NCBI RefSeq assembly: GCF_963678635.1
Contig: NC_087066.1
Span: 14,244,517 to 14,308,516, forward strand
Length of the DNA stretch: 64,000 nucleotides
Source: Symsagittifera roscoffensis
Lineage: Eukaryota > Xenacoelomorpha > Acoela > Convolutidae
Reading direction: 5' to 3'
The notes beneath the pieces were generated by a model that worked only from the letters and a program-made list of their open reading frames with translations, searched no databases and was not told the origin of the DNA. Position numbers and translations under genes: made by a program. Position 1 is the first letter of the stretch; each line of letters starts with the position of its first letter. Below are positions 19,778 through 31,600 of this stretch, piece after piece.

Positions 19778-20101
19778 ACCTGAAATGGTCATCTATTGTC
19801 ACTGTTAGACGAAAGTTTTTTTTTGGGCAGTGAAAAAAAATGTACGTTGAGTATTCTGACATATTCTTTACATAGTGATGTCATCAATGGACATTGCTGG
19901 GTTCAGTGAGCCAAACTTTTTGCTGCTCTACATTTTGTCGCTGATAACAAAACTTTCCCTCCGAAGTTCATTTTTTGCTGATAACAAATTTCTTCATCCG
20001 TTCCGAATGGGCCATCGATCTTTTTTTTATACATAACAGAGCCGTATATTAGAGTGAAATTTACTCCTTTTTCCATAATTATTTCTTCTTTTTTGCAAAA
20101 G

Positions 20102-20287
20102 TCAGCAGATCGCGCTCAAATTTGTCGAGTTTTTCCGTAGCCTATATGAGTCAATATTGAACTTGCTCAATGAATCTTTTGATTCAGGACAGGAGCTTTT
20201 GTATTTCCACCCTTTCATTTGGTGGGCCACTTCGCAGTTGCTTTCTGGAGTCTCCGAATTCATTACTAATTTTGAAGCATGACTCAT
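20102..20287 (-). CDS. Isolated 61-aa ORF, doubtful
   Basis: An ATG frame with fairly even amino-acid composition (three Cys, one Trp) and slightly higher GC than its surroundings. No family is recognised, and no convincing splice sites or neighbours are seen. It may be a fragment of an old gene or chance. Confidence 0.12.
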   Translation of the reverse strand: MSHASKLVMNSETPESNCEVAHQMKGWKYKSSCPESKDSLSKFNIDSYRLRKNSTNLSAIC

Positions 20288-20619
20288 CTATCAAGTCTTG
20301 ATTTAATCAGCTTCTCAACGGGCGACAGCTCTATTGTCGAAATTGAGGAATCTAAACCGATCAAAAAACTTAGCCATTCGGTAAATTTGCCCTAGAGCCA
20401 GCAAAATTGCCCTGCTGCTTTGAATCCTTCTAGACTAAAATTGCTCAAGAAGTAAAAAAAATAGTCATAGGCTGATGGTTCGGCCCTAATATCAATCTCT
20501 TCGCTGCTTGAATTGTATGTCGAACAGCCCTCAGTGATTTGAGAGCTCAAAAAGACAATTGATTGCTTGATAAATCCTCGAAGATTACGTCGAGCAGCTC
20601 CCGAGTCGAAATTTTTCGC

Positions 20620-20855
20620 CCAATTTGAAGCAAGAATTGAGCGGTTTGATCGGTTTTCTTAGACAATTGCGCTCAAAATCTTGCTTCATAAGGAGCGGTT
20701 TTTGAGCATTTATCAAAAAAACCGCTCAAAAACTGCGCATTATTTGAGCGTTTTATCTAGAAAAAGCGCTCAAATCTTGATCGGTTTTTGAGCGAATTTC
20801 TTAGATAAACTGCTCAAAAACCTTTCAAACCGCTTTTTATGAAGCAAGAATCTGA
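20620..20855. repeat. Hairpin-forming GAGCGG/CCGCTC repeat
   Basis: CTTGCTTCATAAGGAGCGG at 20680 pairs with the AAACCGCTTTTTATGAAGCAAG arm ending near 20850, enclosing further alternating TTTTTGAGC and GCTCAAAAA words. A related cluster lies at 21830-21990. Confidence 0.6.
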
Positions 20856-21479
20856 ACAGTCATTAAATAAACAGAAAAAATGAATTACAAACAGCAAATG
20901 TTACTTTAAAACTAAAACTGCAATGGTTTTAATTTGATTTTATTGGGTTTTTTTGCTTGCAAAACTGTAAAACATTTGCAAATAACAAAAAAAAAACGGT
21001 TTATATGTGTTTTTAAAGTGCAGCTAGCTAAAACAACATGTTTGCTGATCATAGACAAGACCACCACGAGAAGGTCTGCACATGGTCCCAAAAAATATAA
21101 GCAATATTTTGGGGGGCAACGACAAAACGTCACTACAAAGACAGAAATTTAAATAAACAGCCAAATGAAACATTCAGTTATCAACAAAATAGGAGTCAAC
21201 AAAAATCGTGCACCTCGATCCGGTTAAAAAATTAACAGCAATCGGCGCGATTGTAGAATAGATACACTCATTTGCTAAACACAGCCGAGTTGTGTTTATC
21301 AGTCATTTTATTTCCGTTCAATTCTTTTCGGTTGAAAAAACTCCTCAGTCGAGTGTTTTAACTGCGTCGAACTTTTTCGAAAAGTTTTTCTCCAGTAGTT
21401 TTTTCCAACCGCTGTTAACTTTTCTTCAGTTGCTCCAATGGCTCTTTATATTTTTTTTCGAGCTAATCGCGGTTAATTT

Positions 21480-21990
21480 TTTTGGTCGCTCCGGTCGCGA
21501 CCAATTGTTCGACCATGCTCCGACTAATTTTTCGACCGCCGCAAATAATTTTTTGGCCATGCCGCGACAAAGTTTTCGACCGTCGCGACTATTTTTTCGA
21601 CCGTCGCGACTAATGTTTCGACCACCGCGACTAATTTTATTTCTGTCGCCCAGGTCGCGGTTAATTTTCCTTTGGTCCCACTAGTCGGGGACACCTTGCC
21701 GCGGTCCGCAAATTTTGTAAATACCAAATTTTGGTCGCGACCGCCTGACCGTAAAACCACAACCTCGACCCGAGGAGTGACATATTGCCTTTTTTAGACT
21801 TTTTGATGGTTTTACTCGCTTTTTTTTATTAAACCGCTCGAAAACCGCTAAATTCTTGCTTGAAAAACCGTTCAAAAACCGCCGCAAGAAATGGGCAGCT
21901 TTTGAGCGGTTTGTAAAAGCAAGCTTTGAGCGGTTTGAACGGTTTTTCCGAAAAAATCTTGAGCGGTTTTTGAGTGGGATCTCGACCCGG
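21480..21990. repeat. GC-richer degenerate tandem repeat (TTCGACCGTCGCGACTAA type)
   Basis: At 21530-21680 a unit of roughly 22-30 bp with core TCGACCG.CGCGACTAATTTT recurs several times, then gives way to another GAGCGGTTTTTGAG cluster. The overlapping 78-130-codon frames on both strands are by-products of the repeat. Confidence 0.6.
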
Positions 21991-22019
21991 GCTTTTGAGT
22001 TGCAATGGGTGGTCACACG

Positions 22020-25000
22020 GAGCTATGCTGAAAGTTGTTTCATTTCACCCCTCAACGCATACTCATTTTGATGAGGGCTAGCTTAAGGAGCCTTGATATA
22101 CTTGATTTCTGGTTTCAAATTTCGCAGCCAGATTGCTATGTGTTGTCATTCGTGTCAAAACACAACTAATGAATTTGGTTTTTGATTGCTTGTATGCGGA
22201 TTGTCCATACGGTTATATTCTTGATAAATGAAAAGCTACTATTTTGAATCAAAATTTAGTTAGCTGATAAGTTTGGTCGCTAAAATTTACAGGACAAAAA
22301 GAACAATAATTTTTTTAGACAACATTTACTTCACATAGATTTACATGTTAACTTTTTGGTTCCATAGTCCAAAAATATTGTTTTTTGATTTAACACCAGA
22401 CTGGTAAGAAACGTCAAACAGCAGAATTCAGGCACTAATTTTCTTTAAAGTTAGAAAAAAATGTTTATTCATTAATCAGACTTGATAGTAACATCTATTA
22501 AAAAATGACATAAACTGTATTTTTAGCTAATGACTCCAATAAAAAAAAGCAGCAGAACCAAGCCAACACAGGACACAAAAACATCAAAGATAGCCAGTTG
22601 CAGCGCAAGTAGGACATAATGATTTCAAAAAAGTTTTTTTTCTTCAGAGATTTTAAGGTCAAAATTCACTGTTTTTTTTCTTGCAAAGGTAATTAAATCA
22701 GGTGAGAAAAGCTGGAGGAAAGGGTCTTATTCAAAAAATTGGACACTAGTCACGAGGCTCATCAAAGTTCGTCTAATTTAAATTGAGAAACGATATAACT
22801 GCATGTCAGAGCTTTTGTGATTCTTGTTTTCGATTTATTGGTTGATAAAGTCTGACTACTGTAATTCTGTTAAAGTATGAAATCTGAAATGTTGACTACT
22901 GGTTGATAAAGTTTACTACTGTAATTTTCATAGAAGAAAATTGTACGACAAGCATTTTTTCAATGATATTTTTTTTCGAAAATTAATATAAACTGGCTTA
23001 TAACTCGAACAAAACAAATTGGTGGCAGTTTTGATTACATGAGAGCAACTTTGGCAACAAAAAAATTTTAACAAAAAACTGCTCATCATACAATTTCATT
23101 TATGAGAACTGTATGATAAACGTTTTTCCATAAAAAAATATAAACTTGAGCAAAAAATTTGCTTGTCCATTTTTGGTTGCAAACTTGCTTTTGTGGTCGA
23201 AAATACAAAAAAATTCATGCAAATTGAAAATACATGCAAACTTTGACTTTTTGAGTCTATAAAGTAGTCAAGGCTGGCTGAATTTTTCACCCAAAAATTC
23301 CAAAAATCACAAACAAATGTTTTTTTTTCATAAAAGAATTTAATTTTTTTGTTTTAGTATGCTAAAATAAACTTAACATACGGTTTTTTTCTCAAGCAAC
23401 GAAATTTAAATCGTAAAATTTTCTAGCCATATGCAAAAAGTTACGTTTTTGGTATATATTTTTGTGTCACTATGTAAGTCAACACTAACTTACATGGCTA
23501 ATATCACCAAATGCAGTTGATCTGGGTGGGAACTGCCAGCTACACGTTGGTTTTTCTGATAACAATAAATACTTTTTAGTATGTTTCTGATGAAACATAA
23601 AATTTTAAAACATTGATTTAATTTTCATTTATAAATACAAGCCTCTCATACAATTCATAAATCGAAAAAATGCTTATGTTTATCATACTATTTCAAAATA
23701 CAAAATTTTGTTCTTATCATAAAATGCTTTATATTTAGTTCCAAGTTGTTGCAAAAAAAAGCTCATTATGAAATTTCATAGTATGAAAAAAATGCGTTTC
23801 CTTGCTATTTTCATCAAATTTTTTTTCGAACTACAACTTAGTATGGAATAGTATAATAAGCATTTTTAGTCAACCCCGGAAGCAACTTTGTGTCGCTTTT
23901 TGAATAGATTAACAAAGTTCTGGGTTATCACGCGCCGAAATTGGTTTTCTAAACGGGTGGGTTGTCAATTTTCTAATAATTTTCGTTAAAAATTTGAGAC
24001 CGATGTTTTGATTGACAAAATTTATCATCCGAGCACTCTCAAAACATTATAAAAAAATCTTTTTGACAAAAATATCTGCCATAAAACAGGCAGAAAACGA
24101 ATTTTTAGGCGCTTCTTGGAAAATTTTACCAAATAATTGCGTTTTTCACTCAAAATTTATACCTATTGGCACCGACGTAGCCTTCAGGAAAGTTTTGAGT
24201 CAATTAGCATAAGTAAACACACAAAAAGCAAACTTTTTTTGGTCATTTTAGTAATCAAGGGATTGAATAATTGAAGGCAAGGTGATCCCCCAAAATCTTT
24301 TCTTATCTCTAAAAAATCATGGCAGCAAATTTTACCAAAATGAAACTAAAGAAAAGTAAGGCTGCTTATATTAGAGGTAGAGCCCTGATTATTCCGACTG
24401 TATTTTAACTGATGTTATTTGCTATGTTTTAAAATGAATAATTCAAATCGTTTTTCTACCATAACAGCCAATATCACATTGTTAGAGATGAATTTTGACT
24501 CAAATAGGCACTTGAGACATGTTTGTAGCCACTTGAAAATAGTTTGAATGATTTGGAATCGAGAATCAGATTCTCCAACGAAGGCCAATTGTTAAAATTT
24601 ACACTACAATATCACACCTCAAAAATTACATTCAGTATGAAAAAAGAATCAATAAAACTGACGCACACAAAGCATTTTTTTCTGTCGTAAGTGGAAAAAA
24701 GCTATTGCGTACATTATTAAGGTGGTGCGGAAAAGAGTTCTTGGTATTCAGATACAAGGCTAGAGCACCAACCTCGGTAACTTGTTTTACTCGATGAGAA
24801 GCAATGGTCGCCCAAACAAAATTTCAAATTCTGGTTCAAATTTTTTCCGATACTCTTGTTTTTCTTGGGAGGAGATAGGTCAATTGGTCATTTGAAAGGG
24901 ATTGCTCAATTTATCCAATAATGTGACCAATTAACCTGCGTCAATTTAATTTGGAAAAGTTTTAAGTGATGTACATTCGACCCTGCTTTATGAAAGTGCG

Positions 25001-27155
25001 ATCAGGATTTCAGCATCAAAGAAAAGTTTCATTTGAAAAAGATGGTTACCTTAGCACTGTTCTTAGCTTATTCTCAGAAACGTTCTAGAAAAAGATACGA
25101 AGAGATGTCGTAATAAAACTTAAAGTGTTTCTCATTTCTTTACAAGGAATATCAAGTTTGATCAACAATTTCAACGTTGTTATAACGTAACGAAAATTTG
25201 CCTGGTAAGCAAAACAGCTGTTGTTAACAGATTTTTTTCCTATTTTCGAGGGAAAAAATCAGGAATATATATGCCTGATGGTTTTTGTTTTATTCAGACC
25301 AGTTTTTAAAAGTTGACAGCGTAATAATATCGATCCAGAAACCGTCGGATTGCCAAGCGAGTATGCTTGGGCTAGACTAAAATGAGAATGGCTTTGCTAC
25401 TTGAATAGAAAATTCAACCCGAGAATTATTTATGCTTGGCAAATTATCCGAACTTATAATCAAACCAAGTTGATTTAAAGCAAGCTAACTGGTCTTTTCA
25501 TTTAATCATAACCAATCCAAAATGAATTGAAGCCAGCTAATTGGTCTAATTAACTCTTAAAATTTGTCAATATCAGCCTAAAATTCGTAGTTTTTCAATA
25601 TTTCATCAACCAAAAAGTAATCGAGACCAATTAGTGGACAGTTAAAACATTCAGGGTTTTGCCCTGATACGAGCTTTCTGTGTTTTTTTACGTAAGATTG
25701 TAACATCACGCGATTAGCCTTAATAACAAGTAAAACAAAAATAAAAACGTTAAATTTCAATGCTGGAGAAAGTGGAAAAGAGCTGAGTATGAACTCAGTA
25801 AGGCGGTTTCTTGATTGCCAAAATTATTCTTATAAAAAAGTTATTCCAGGCATAGAGATTCTGTTTTTTTTTCTGAAACTGGAAACAAGTATTTAAACTA
25901 TTAAGCTTACACTTTCTGTTGACTTTAATTAACAATTGAGACTTCACGGATTATCCAGGACAGTGACGAGCAACGCTACAAATTTTTGTCCTGAAAAACT
26001 TTGACCCTCTTCTTTGACCCTCAGTTTTTCTATTTATTCGACTTCATTATAAGCAAAAAACGTAAGAGATCAAGGGAATAGTTTCATTTTTTTCAGAGAT
26101 TAACTTTTATTGGGTGTACAAATTAAATTTTTTTATTTCAGCAAAGTTTGTATTGTTGAACAAATTTTTCATAGCCAATATTTAAAATCAGAAGAGGATC
26201 TTCCTTTTTTTCATCAAAACAATAAATGGGACTGAAGCTCATGATATTAGTTTGGAGTGAAAATGATCAACATTAGATCAGTTTTTGAAAAAAAATCAAA
26301 ATTGATTTTGAATTAGGATTGGAAACATTGATTTTTTTTTGGTTCCGAGAACTGAGCTATAATTCTAGAGCTTTAAATCCCAAAATAATTCATAAAAATT
26401 TAGAACTTTGAAACCTATCGGTTTTTTTGTTTTCCTCTGGAACTTTGGAATTGATTGCAAACGTCATTTGAGCCTTAACCAAGATTGAAGTCGATTTCAC
26501 AAACTAAAAAAAGGAAATCAGTTTCGTAAAATAGAACAGATCAAACCACTAAGTGTTTTACGACGTCATTTTCCCCTGACCTTTGAACTAATTCTTCGTT
26601 TTTCATAAATAAGTGAGTGTTCAAAATAGCTGTTTTTCCCCATTTAGTACATCACCGGTTAATTTTTTCGCTATAAATAGGTTCGTGTGATTAATTAGTA
26701 GAGAGCTGTTTTGTCTCTCGCCGTAATTAAATTTAGGGCTGAATAGAATTTGATTATCATCAGTAATTCATACAATAACACTATTTTGTAAAGTGGGACG
26801 CAATTCATTTTTTGACGTCTGTCTTTTTGTTGCCTTGATTGTTTTCCAAAAAAACAGCCATTTTTCCTCTTTTGTGTTACTTTTTAAATTGAGCTAAATA
26901 GCATTACCTTAGGGAAAACGATGCTGAATTTTCATTGGTTAATATTTTTTCATTTTTTTAATGAAGAGGTCAGGAAAAAATACCCATTTGATTCAGTAAG
27001 TTGCAGCTAAGAGTGGTTAGAAAAATCACCAGAAAATTTTTCATTTCATCCATCTGGAAATTTTTGGAAAACAAGTAAATTGTGGAATTTTCGTTGCTAA
27101 TACCCCAAATATTAATAGTTTTTCTTTGCATATCTACTCGAATTCTACACTCGAA
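22020..27155. other. Non-genic DNA with dispersed palindromes and fragments
   Basis: Related palindromic words (atgcttatcat / catacaattcca types) occur at about 22940-23130 and 23640-23870. Isolated ends of the ~540-bp HINE family are seen at 24378-24410 (reverse) and 25636-25680 (forward). No gene is supported upstream of 27156. Confidence 0.5.
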
Positions 27156-28618
27156 ATGGCCTCTCAGATTAAAATCAGCACCCTAAACTTCACCGCGATC
27201 CTGCTGGTCACAGGTAAGATCGACCCATTTTTGACCCTATTTGGCAGCTAGTTTTATCCGAGAATTATTAGTAACGTTTTTGAAGTTTCGTCACTTAAAT
27301 GTTAATGGAAGATAAATGGATTTTTCATTAATGTTTATGATAATCAACAATCAAACAAACGACTTAAAAATTAGTAATTCGAAAACAAATAGTAACATTT
27401 GTTTTTTCATTTCACATTTTGTTGCTTCAAGATGAGCCGAAAATTGAGTTATGACGGTATTTGAAAGTTTCAGATTTAATGTCTCATCCCGAGTGATAAG
27501 AATTTAGCTTCCACTTTTCCCCAGGCAATCCTCTACTCTCGAGAAGTGATCCCAGTTTTTACTCCATTTTAATTCTTTCCTGCAGATGGGGATAAACTAT
27601 AAGCTCACGATTGAAAAGTTATTTTTCCCTGTGTTCACTTTTAGAATAAATTTATAGGTATTTAAACCTCTAAAAAGTGGTCAAAATCACAATAAGTAAA
27701 TTCGTAAATTCGTAAAGTTTTTCAAAATAGTTGGTCAAATTAAACTTGAAATTGAAACTTGGACTAAGACGAACAAAATTTTGAAACAAATTAAAGCTGC
27801 GATTGTCAGTGATCTATGTCAAGCTGGATATTAGATTTCTGTATCGTTTCCTATACTTAACAAAAAGACTCTTATCAGGGCGAACCATGAATATTCTGTC
27901 TGCCGCTTATCGTCTTAGGATATCGTTATTTTATTTTTGCAAACTGATGAAGTTTTCAAAATAAAACTGAACAAAAAAATCCGTCCCGGATTAAATCACT
28001 CTTTGCGAGTTCAAACAAGAAATATAATGCTTGTTAACCATCACAATTTTGCGAAACTACGAAAATTTATCTTGGGTAAACTATCTATATTAATGTGAGC
28101 TCAATAAGATGATAGAGAGAAATACAGTTCAAAAGTGACCACACCGAGCACAAACAATCTGTCATTTTCTTGAAAGTCGAAAAAACCAAGATAACCAACC
28201 TGCTGCCGTCAAGTAGCACATAAGGATCCAACCTCTGATTTCTAATTAAAAAATCAGAAAACAGTATTAAAATGTTTAATTGGATTTTATTTAAATTTTT
28301 AAAAGATTTAATTCTACAATTTTTAGTTTTTTGTTTCCTCGATTAAGCGCTAATTGAAGCTTCAAAACACTACGAGGCCAAACTATGCACTGAAAAAGCG
28401 CACAATTTTGTGTCTGTGTGTTCCTGGATTCCAGAGACAAGTCTTGAAACATGTTAAAGTTTTGTCGGAGGAACAATCAAAGAAAATGAAAGAACAAAAG
28501 AAAACAAAAGAAGCGTCCTTGTTGCTGAACCCACTTACAATTCACAAAATGCACAATTTGGCCTCGTAATGAAAAAAACTCTGTAATTGTGTGAATATGA
28601 GACATCACTTGCTTATAA

Positions 28619-28673
<55 letters not shown>

Positions 28674-31600
28674 CAGAGACAAGTCTGAAAATATGTTTCA
28701 AAATGTAAGTGGATTCCACAAACAAAATTTCAGTGGAATCCGCATACATATACCCGTAACGTAAATTTTGTCGGCACATTTGTTTTGTTGCGGATTCCGC
28801 AACAAGCAAATATAGCTAGTTGTTCTGGATTCCACAACTGTAAGTGAATTCCGCAAAATGTAAGTGGAATCCGCAAATGTAAGTGGATTCCGCAAGCTGT
28901 AAGTGGATTCCGTTTTGTTCAATACTGAACTTGCATATGAACAACTAAAAGCTGAGCTGGAATTCTTATCTCTAGCAATGCGGAATTTAAAAGCAAAGAC
29001 TTAACCATTGTCAGCGGAATCCACGAACAAGTCTTTAGACTTTGGTTACCTAAATCGGTGGATGTCATCTTTTGGTATTTTGGAAACACAACACCGAAGA
29101 ATTTCAATATTTGGAGTCATTGAGTTGAGAGTGTATGGAACACATAGCATATCGACAAATTAGGGCAGTATTTGGGATTGCGTCAATCCCAAAAACTGAT
29201 TTTGGAAGCATAATGCCGAATAAATGCATCAATTGTAGTCATTGGGTTGAGAGTGTATTGAAACAATACACACAGCACATCGCCAAATTAGGTCAGTATT
29301 TGGGATTCCATCGATCCCAAATACTGGTCAGTATTTGGGATTGAGAAAATCCCAAAAACTGGAATAATATGGAATAAATATGGAATATATCCGATATTTG
29401 GAGTCATTACGTTGAGAGTGATTAGAAACCCAACGCATAGCAAATCGTCGAATTAGTTCAGTATTTGGGATTTCATCGATCCCAATTACTGGTTAGTAAT
29501 TGGGATTCCAGCAATCCCAAACACTAATCTATTCTAGTAGATTTCTATTCTAGTACATTTCTATTCTAGTGAAATCAAATCATGTATTTAAAAGATATAA
29601 TTTTAAAGGCTACTACACATATAAATATATGTTAAGGGAATCCGCAAACAAAATGCGGATTCCACTTACAATTTGCGGATTCCACTTACAATTTGCGGAT
29701 TCCACTTACAGTTGCGGACTCCGCAACAGCTCAATTTAACAATACAAGTGATTTATCATTTGTTTGTGGATTCCACAAACTGTTCTGGATTCCGCAAATA
29801 CAGTTGCGGATTCCGCAAATTCGCCTATTTTTCGGAGCGATTTTGAGCGGTACAATGATTTAGGTATTTGTTTGTGGAATCCAAAACAGCATAGAAGATC
29901 CAGGAAAAGTAGCAATGTTGCGGACTCCGCAACAAATCTGATTTCGGCCTGTTGCGGATTCCGCTTACAATGCAGAAAATGCACAGTTTGGCCTCGTAAT
30001 GATAAGAAATTTCAAAAAAAACGTACAATTGATGATCTCACTTCACTTCCAGATTGTACAAAAAAATCCAGGCCAGTTTGTCTCGATATTCAAATAAATT
30101 TTCAGAATTCAGCGTACAAGTGAAGATTTTACTCCACTCTCAGATTGTACAAAAAATTGCAAGTCAGTTTTTCTCGACATTTAAGAGCACAATTTCGTGT
30201 TTGAAAAAATTTCACTGTTTGACTTTGTAATGATTCCATCCGTTAGGTAGGCATTGTCTAAATGGGAGCTAAACGTAATTTTTGAGCAGCAGTTTTCTGT
30301 GTTTGCTTTCAAGTTTTACTTTTTGAAAATAGTCATCGATAGTCATAGAATCTAAAAGCATCTCGGAAGCTCGATGAGCGTCGGTGGTTGTGCAAAATGA
30401 CTGAGAAAGAATCCAATCTTTGCAAAAAGCGATGTTTTTTGCGGGGATATAAATCCGTCTTCATATGTTATGCTTACTTAACACATTCTAGTTAGCATTG
30501 CAGTTTTTTTCGCGAGTAAAGATTCTCAGCAGGGTTCTTTGGGGATGAATTGTTAACAACACCCTGAATTTTTCATTCAACTCTATTCCCAAAGGCTGTA
30601 AAACAAGGAATCAAACCAATTAGCATGCCCAAACAAAATCTTTTCAACTCATTTGGATTTGTTTGTCTATAACTTTTGTTCACAATGATTGTTCATCTTT
30701 TAATGTATGTTCTAGCTTACATGAATTATGCATCAAGAGAAACAGACTCCTTTATTTAATTCTGAGCTATTTTTGGTAAATTTGAAAAGAAGCCATAACG
30801 AAAGTGAAATGTCAATAAATGCTTAGAAGAACTCTTTAATAGTAACTGAATTGTTTGAACAAATTAATATTCCCGTTGATCAATTGAGTTAGCTTGACTT
30901 ACTTTAGTTTACTTTTTGCGAAATTTGATGACCAGAAAAAGTTAAACTCGTTAAGTTCAAACAAAGCAAGCGACATAGATAAGAACATGAGAGAACACTT
31001 TCTGAATAGTAATTGCAAGAAAAAAATCCATTGCAACAATTTCAAACTTTCAAAGCTATTTTTCAGTCTTCCATGACCTCTTTCCAGATTAACCCGACCC
31101 ATTTTAACTATCACGGTGTTTATCTTTTGGGCTTGAAAAAATGGGTTTACATAAATTTTGGGCTAAAAAATGTATTCAAACAGTGTTTTGGTCGCAGATT
31201 AATATATGCTGCTCGATCAAACACTGGACATAGATAAACCCGCACTGGCAAAAATGGATTACGATCAATTTTAGTGTGAAAAAAGTACGTTGATTAAATT
31301 TTGATCGATTTTAGTATGAAAAAAGTACGAAGATTAAATAAGAAAAATCGAGATTGATTTGGATCGATTTAAAATTGAATTAAATTGATCTTAAATCCCA
31401 GCTTAAAAAACTGATCAAAATCGATTTTAAATCGATTTTAATCCATTTTTATCAGTCTTAATTTGTTATTTAAATTAGGGGATTAAAACGGACTTAAATC
31501 AATTTAAATCAATTTTTTTCACTCCAGTTTCATCAGTTTCGAATTTTTATTGCATTTATTTATTTTATTGCCTATCATTTTTGATTTTTACATCCATAGT

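Larger units (their letters stand above)
28368..30001. mobile_element. Inverted-repeat element packed with satellite-like arrays
   Basis: The left end CACTACGAGGCCAAACTATG and the right end (reverse complement CATTACGAGGCCAAACTGTG) are near-identical. A third copy of the right end at 28547-28570 could close a smaller ~203-bp element. Inside are a (TA)n tract, repeats of GTGGATTCCGCAA in opposite orientations on the two sides (28700-28920, 29640-29960) and a three-unit tandem array at 29096-29530. No transposase is seen. Confidence 0.55.

Noticed and set aside
21292-21684. 130-codon plus-strand frame
   Set aside because: It is produced by the CGACCGTCGCGACTAA tandem repeat and has matching open frames on the other strand.
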